Origin: Balneolaceae bacterium
GTDB lineage: Bacteria; Bacteroidota; Rhodothermia; Balneolales; Balneolaceae
Assembly: GCA_007694095.1 (NCBI GenBank)
Contig: RECI01000165.1
Span: 1 to 50,230, forward strand
DNA: 50,230 nucleotides
Direction: 5' to 3'
The notes below the pieces were generated by a model, which was not told the origin of the DNA, made no database searches, and was given only the letters and a program-made list of their open reading frames with translations. Positions 46,261-50,230 of the stretch are shown in pieces. A program made the position numbers and the translations under genes. Within the stretch, counting starts at the first letter, position 1. The number at the start of each line of letters is the position of its first letter.

Positions 46261-47448
46261 ATGTCATCTATAAAACAGCAATTTACTGTATCATTTCGGT
46301 ATGATGTTCATTTTACATCATCCGTTTTCGATCCCTCTAACCCCCTATTCTCAGATGTGATTGGTTCAGGATCAACTGCCAGATCCCCTGAGAATCTAAA
46401 TAAAGTATTGATAGTACTGGATAAAGGCTTTCTTAAATCTCATCTGGGGATTTTTGAAAAAATTAAGTTGTACAACAAACAGTACAATAAGAGTTTTGAA
46501 TTAATATCTAATCCGGTCATCATCCCCGGTGGTGAAGAAGCCAAGATCAAACCTGAATATGCGGAACAAATTCTTAATGCTATAAATACCAGTGGAATTG
46601 ACCGGCACTCATTTTTGGTTGTGATTGGCGGTGGTTGCGTGATCGATACCGCCGGTTATGCCGCTGCTATTGCACATCGCGGTGTTCGGCTGATACGCCT
46701 CCCTACTACCGTGCTTGCACAAAACGATGCTGCTATTGGGGTAAAAAACGGAATCAACGCATATGAGAAGAAAAATTTTATCGGCACGTTCGCACCTCCG
46801 TTTGCTGTGATCAATGACTCTGAATTCCTGAAAACCCTGGACGCCCGCGACTGGCGATCCGGTATTTCAGAGGCGGTTAAGGTGGCACTTCTTAAAGACC
46901 CTTTGTTTTTTGACTTCATCGAAAAAAATGCCGTTGCCTTGTCGAATCGTGATATGGAATCGATGAAATACCTCATTTATCGTTGTGCTGAGCTTCACCT
47001 CGAACACATTACCACCTCAGGTGACCCGTTTGAAACAGGTTCATCGCGACCGCTCGATTTTGGCCATTGGGCAGCTCATAAACTGGAACAGCTCACAGGT
47101 TTTGAACTTAGGCATGGCGAAGCGGTAGCCATCGGTCTGGCGCTGGATGTAACCTATTCGTACCTGAAGGGCGACTTAAGTAAAACCGAATGGAAAAGAA
47201 TTACCCAGGTATTACAGCAGTGCGGGTTTACCCTTTTTGTACCGGAACTGCGCAGCAGGCTCGATGACCCGGCCAATAAACATTCTTTGCTCCGCGGACT
47301 CGAAGAATTCAGAGAACATCTTGGAGGACAACTAACCATCATGCTGCTTAAAGGAATCGGTCAAGGTTACGAAGTAAACACTGCGGATACCAATCTCTAC
47401 ATAAAAGCCATCCGTTTGCTTGAAAAAATGGAAAAAGAACTGGTTTGA
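46261..47448 (+). CDS. eboD: EboD, 3-dehydroquinate synthase-like protein
   Basis: This 395-residue protein has the 3-dehydroquinate synthase (AroB) fold: VVIGGGCVIDTAGYAAAIAHRG (NAD binding), LIRLPTTVLAQNDAAIGVKN, and metal-site residues Glu204 in GISEAVK, His269 in DFGHWAAHKL and His285 in RHGEAVAIG. In the ebo cluster this gene is EboD, and it probably cyclises a sugar phosphate rather than serving the shikimate pathway. It starts the rightward ebo arm, divergent from eboA, and eboE follows after 153 bases. Confidence 0.9.
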   Translation: MSSIKQQFTVSFRYDVHFTSSVFDPSNPLFSDVIGSGSTARSPENLNKVLIVLDKGFLKSHLGIFEKIKLYNKQYNKSFELISNPVIIPGGEEAKIKPEYAEQILNAINTSGIDRHSFLVVIGGGCVIDTAGYAAAIAHRGVRLIRLPTTVLAQNDAAIGVKNGINAYEKKNFIGTFAPPFAVINDSEFLKTLDARDWRSGISEAVKVALLKDPLFFDFIEKNAVALSNRDMESMKYLIYRCAELHLEHITTSGDPFETGSSRPLDFGHWAAHKLEQLTGFELRHGEAVAIGLALDVTYSYLKGDLSKTEWKRITQVLQQCGFTLFVPELRSRLDDPANKHSLLRGLEEFREHLGGQLTIMLLKGIGQGYEVNTADTNLYIKAIRLLEKMEKELV

Positions 47449-47601
47449 TTAACCTGCACAGTTTACCTTAGTTTTATAAACAAAATTTCTCGTGTTTTAC
47501 TACACCTTGGTTCATAAATGACATTTTCTTTATCATATTCTTAAGCAATATTTTACACTAATAACTTAAATAAATTATAGAATATTTCTGATCGAAAAGA
47601 C

Positions 47602-48828
47602 ATGCAACCAGATTCACACCCCGGCATCCATCTGACATACTGCTCGAACATACATCCCGGAGAATCATGGGTAGCTACATTCCAACAGCTGAAAATTCAC
47701 GTTCCGGAACTAAAATTGCGGTTGTCAAAAAATCAACCTTTCGGGATCGGGCTCCGGCTTTCCGCTGATGCCGCAGAGCAAATTCTCGAACCGGGAAAAC
47801 TCAGTGAATTTAAATCATGGCTCCAAAAAGAAAATTTATATGTATTTACCCTCAACGGGTTTCCATATGGTAGTTTTCACCGTGAGCGGGTAAAGGATGA
47901 TGTTTACAAGCCGGATTGGCGCACAGATGAACGTTATAAATACACAGCCAGGCTTATTGATATTCTCGCAGAACTGACACCAACAGGCAGTGAAGGCAGT
48001 ATTTCCACATCGCCCGTCTCATACAAGTACTGGAATGAGTCTGAAGCGTCGATGCAGTCAGTTGCTAAAACAGGAGCCATACACCTGGCTAATCTGGCTC
48101 ATAAGATGGCAATGATTAAAGAAACACAGAATAAAGATATTCATGTCGACCTGGAACCGGAACCCGATTGCCTGATTGAAAATACCCCTGAAACGATCAC
48201 TTTTTTTCAAAATGTGCTGATCCCTGAAGGGACAAGCCATCTTGCCTCTGCGTTCGGAATTTCCCATGAAAAAGCAGAAGAAATCATCAGAACCCATATC
48301 GGTGTCTGTTTTGATACATGTCACTTTGCACTGGAGTATGAAAATCCCCGTGAATCGCTCGCCGCATTCCGGGATGCAGACATCCGTATTGGAAAAGTAC
48401 AGGTAAGTGCCGCATTAAAAGTCACCCTGGGTGATTCCAATCATCGAAAAGAGTCGGCTGAACGCCTGCAGCGATTTATTGAGCCTGTGTATCTTCACCA
48501 GGTATTAGAACGGCGTACAGATGGAACTATCCGGCAATACAGGGATTTACCGGATGCACTTCCACACATTTTTGACGAACATGTCCTCGAATGGAGAGTG
48601 CATTTTCACGTTCCGGTTTTTGTAGGCCATTTTGATGGACTTTCCTCTACCCAGGATGAGATTATACAAAGTTTGCGAGAAATTTTAAATGGCAGCTACA
48701 GCCGCCATTTTGAAGTTGAAACATATACCTGGGAAGTGCTTCCTAACGGCCTAAAAACCGGACTCACCGATTCTATCGAACGGGAATTAAGGTGGGTACA
48801 GGATGTTTTGACAAACCTTAAATCCTGA
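47602..48828 (+). CDS. eboE: EboE, xylose-isomerase-like TIM-barrel protein
   Basis: This 408-residue protein begins with the family signature GIHLTYCSNIHPGESWVATF and carries the barrel motifs FTLNGFPYGSFH, DIHVDLEPEPDCLIENT, VCFDTCHFALEYENP and WRVHFHVPVFVG. These give His, Glu and Asp positions typical of metal-dependent sugar isomerases and epimerases. The reaction in the ebo pathway is unknown. It is 22 bases before eboF, so the last two genes are surely co-transcribed. Confidence 0.92.
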   Translation: MQPDSHPGIHLTYCSNIHPGESWVATFQQLKIHVPELKLRLSKNQPFGIGLRLSADAAEQILEPGKLSEFKSWLQKENLYVFTLNGFPYGSFHRERVKDDVYKPDWRTDERYKYTARLIDILAELTPTGSEGSISTSPVSYKYWNESEASMQSVAKTGAIHLANLAHKMAMIKETQNKDIHVDLEPEPDCLIENTPETITFFQNVLIPEGTSHLASAFGISHEKAEEIIRTHIGVCFDTCHFALEYENPRESLAAFRDADIRIGKVQVSAALKVTLGDSNHRKESAERLQRFIEPVYLHQVLERRTDGTIRQYRDLPDALPHIFDEHVLEWRVHFHVPVFVGHFDGLSSTQDEIIQSLREILNGSYSRHFEVETYTWEVLPNGLKTGLTDSIERELRWVQDVLTNLKS

Positions 48829-48850
48829 ACGATTAATAATATCCCGGGAA

Positions 48851-50224
48851 ATGAAAAAAACAGCTGTTATTAATGTTGTTGGATTAACACCGGATCTGGT
48901 TGGAGAACATACACCATTTTTAAAATCATGGGCAGCCAAAGGTAAAATGGCTTCAGTGGAAGCGATGCTGCCGGCCGTCACATGTTCAGTGCAATCCACG
49001 TACCTAACCGGTCAAATGCCTGATAAACACGGCATAGTAGCCAATGGGTGGTATTTCAGGGAGATGGATGAGATAAAATTTTGGCGCCAGTCAAACAAGT
49101 TGGTTCAGGCCCCTAAAATTTGGGAAGCAGCAAAAGAAAGAGATCCGGATTTTACCTGTGCAAATCTTTTCTGGTGGTATAATATGAATTCAACCGTTGA
49201 TTTTCTCGTTACACCAAGGCCGATTTACAGGGCTGACGGAGTGAAAATTCCGGATATACTTACACATCCATCTTCATTGCGGGATGAGCTCCGGGAAAAA
49301 CTCGGCCAATTTCCGTTATTTAATTTTTGGGGGCCTAACACGAATATTCAGTCAAGCCAATGGATCGCAGAATCAGCCAAATATGTATTCGAAAAGCTGC
49401 AGCCTACCCTTTCTCTCGTTTACCTGCCTCACCTTGATTATAACCTTCAGCGAATTGGCCCTGATAACCCCGGAATCGGGCAAGACCTTCTTGAAATCGA
49501 CACAATTTGTGAAGATCTCATTTCATATTATGAATCACATAACGTACAGGTTATCGTACTTTCGGAGTATGGAATTGAACAAGTGGATAATCCGGTATCA
49601 ATAAATCGTGAATTGAGAAAGAGTGGTTATGTTACTGTGCGTGATGAACAGGGTGGTGAAGTTCTCATACCAGGGAGCAGCAGGGCTTTTGCTGTGGCAG
49701 ATCACCAGATCGCCCACATTTATATTCGTGAAAAACAGGATATTCCGGAAATCAAAAAGCTGATTGAAGGATTGCCCGGTGTGGAAAAAGTACTGGATGA
49801 AGACGGCAAAGCCCGGCACCATCTCAATCACGAACGCTCAGGTGAACTGGTGGCAATTGCTGATGAAAAATCTTGGTTTACCTATTATTACTGGCTTGAT
49901 GATGCGAAAGCTCCCGACTTTGCGCCAACTGTTGATATCCACACAAAACCGGGATATGACCCTGCCGAATTGCTGATTGATCCGAAAATAACGTACCCTA
50001 AATTGAAAGCCGGAATACGCCTCTTGCAAAAAAAACTTGGTTTTCGTTACACCATGGATCTTATACCCATCGAAGGCAGTGGAGTAAAAGGCTCCCACGG
50101 ACGCATACCGACCTCCCGGGAAAAACATCCACTTATTATCTCTCAGCAAGTTGACAAAATCGTTAAAGACACTCTCCACCCTACTGAAGTTTTCAATGTG
50201 ATTAATTCTCATATCTTTGAATAA
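48851..50224 (+). CDS. eboF: EboF, alkaline-phosphatase-superfamily phosphodiesterase
   Basis: This 457-residue protein resembles type I phosphodiesterases/nucleotide pyrophosphatases. The nucleophile is probably Thr44 in LPAVTCSVQSTYLTG, and HGIVANGWYF follows. Later are YLPHLDYNLQRIGPDNP, VIVLSEYGIEQVD and EGSGVKGSHGRIPTS, the metal-ligand regions. The opening INVVGLTPDLV lacks the Asp that family members usually carry at strand 1. The protein has no signal peptide. It closes the rightward ebo arm, and its stop lies 6 bases before the window end. Confidence 0.9.
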   Translation: MKKTAVINVVGLTPDLVGEHTPFLKSWAAKGKMASVEAMLPAVTCSVQSTYLTGQMPDKHGIVANGWYFREMDEIKFWRQSNKLVQAPKIWEAAKERDPDFTCANLFWWYNMNSTVDFLVTPRPIYRADGVKIPDILTHPSSLRDELREKLGQFPLFNFWGPNTNIQSSQWIAESAKYVFEKLQPTLSLVYLPHLDYNLQRIGPDNPGIGQDLLEIDTICEDLISYYESHNVQVIVLSEYGIEQVDNPVSINRELRKSGYVTVRDEQGGEVLIPGSSRAFAVADHQIAHIYIREKQDIPEIKKLIEGLPGVEKVLDEDGKARHHLNHERSGELVAIADEKSWFTYYYWLDDAKAPDFAPTVDIHTKPGYDPAELLIDPKITYPKLKAGIRLLQKKLGFRYTMDLIPIEGSGVKGSHGRIPTSREKHPLIISQQVDKIVKDTLHPTEVFNVINSHIFE

Positions 50225-50230
50225 ATCTTT

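Noticed and set aside
46076-46267. 63-codon frame on the minus strand upstream of eboD
   Set aside because: It overlaps the eboD start codon, contains no known motif and sits in AT-rich promoter DNA.
1-50230. tRNA, rRNA, CRISPR or insertion-sequence features
   Set aside because: I looked through the gaps for T-arm-like text, spaced repeats and transposase motifs and found none convincing.

Overview
The window is an ordinary-looking bacterial chromosome segment of about 40% GC. The genes are tightly packed on both strands, most starts lack a clear Shine-Dalgarno sequence, and there are many lipoproteins. Gene families such as SLC45-type transporters, Wzi-like barrels and a Rho with a Lys/His-rich linker point to the Bacteroidota/Rhodothermota/Balneolota side of the tree. 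My best guess is a marine or hypersaline Balneolota member (Balneola, Gracilimonas or Rhodohalobacter-like); this is inferred from protein resemblance only. I saw no rRNA, tRNA, CRISPR array, prophage or intact insertion sequence.

Layout. 0.5-5.8 kb (minus): dnaG, an inositol-monophosphatase, a lysine-ketoglutarate-reductase-like protein and an iron-type ABC binding lipoprotein. 5.9-8.2 kb (minus): apt and an unrecognised pair, a lipoprotein and a coiled-coil membrane protein. 8.3-15.9 kb: tadA, a pseudo-hydrolase/DedA fusion with plsC, an alpha/beta hydrolase, rpiB-glyA, tatC and an FKBP-like lipoprotein. 15.9-22.8 kb: alr overlapping a phytoene-dehydrogenase-like oxidoreductase, sppA with an MBL-fold hydrolase, a degraded Mut7-C-like fragment, a DUF2784 protein and a YceI protein. 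23-27.3 kb (minus): a TlpA-like protein without cysteines, a class IV aminotransferase (pabC-like), folC and rho. 27.7-32.9 kb: GH13 amylase plus SLC45 transporter, an orphan gluconate-dehydrogenase-type small subunit and a fructokinase-like kinase. 32.9-38.4 kb: a radical SAM enzyme paired with a flavin-halogenase-like protein, a Wzi-like barrel and an asparagine-synthetase-like protein lacking the glutaminase cysteine. 38.5-42.5 kb: an orphan PfoR-type IIC permease divergent from xylB-xylA. 42.6-50.2 kb: a complete ebo cluster, split into two divergent arms (eboA-eboB-eboC leftward, eboD-eboE-eboF rightward).

The most notable content is the ebo cluster, a widespread but biochemically poorly understood pathway linked in cyanobacteria to moving a pigment precursor into the periplasm. 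Next is the 32.9-38.4 kb neighbourhood, which looks like a small uncharacterised modification or biosynthesis locus. Other points of interest are a DedA-family membrane protein fused to a catalytically degenerate alpha/beta hydrolase beside plsC, a thioredoxin-fold protein with SxxS in place of CxxC, and a pair of matching palindromes upstream of dnaG.
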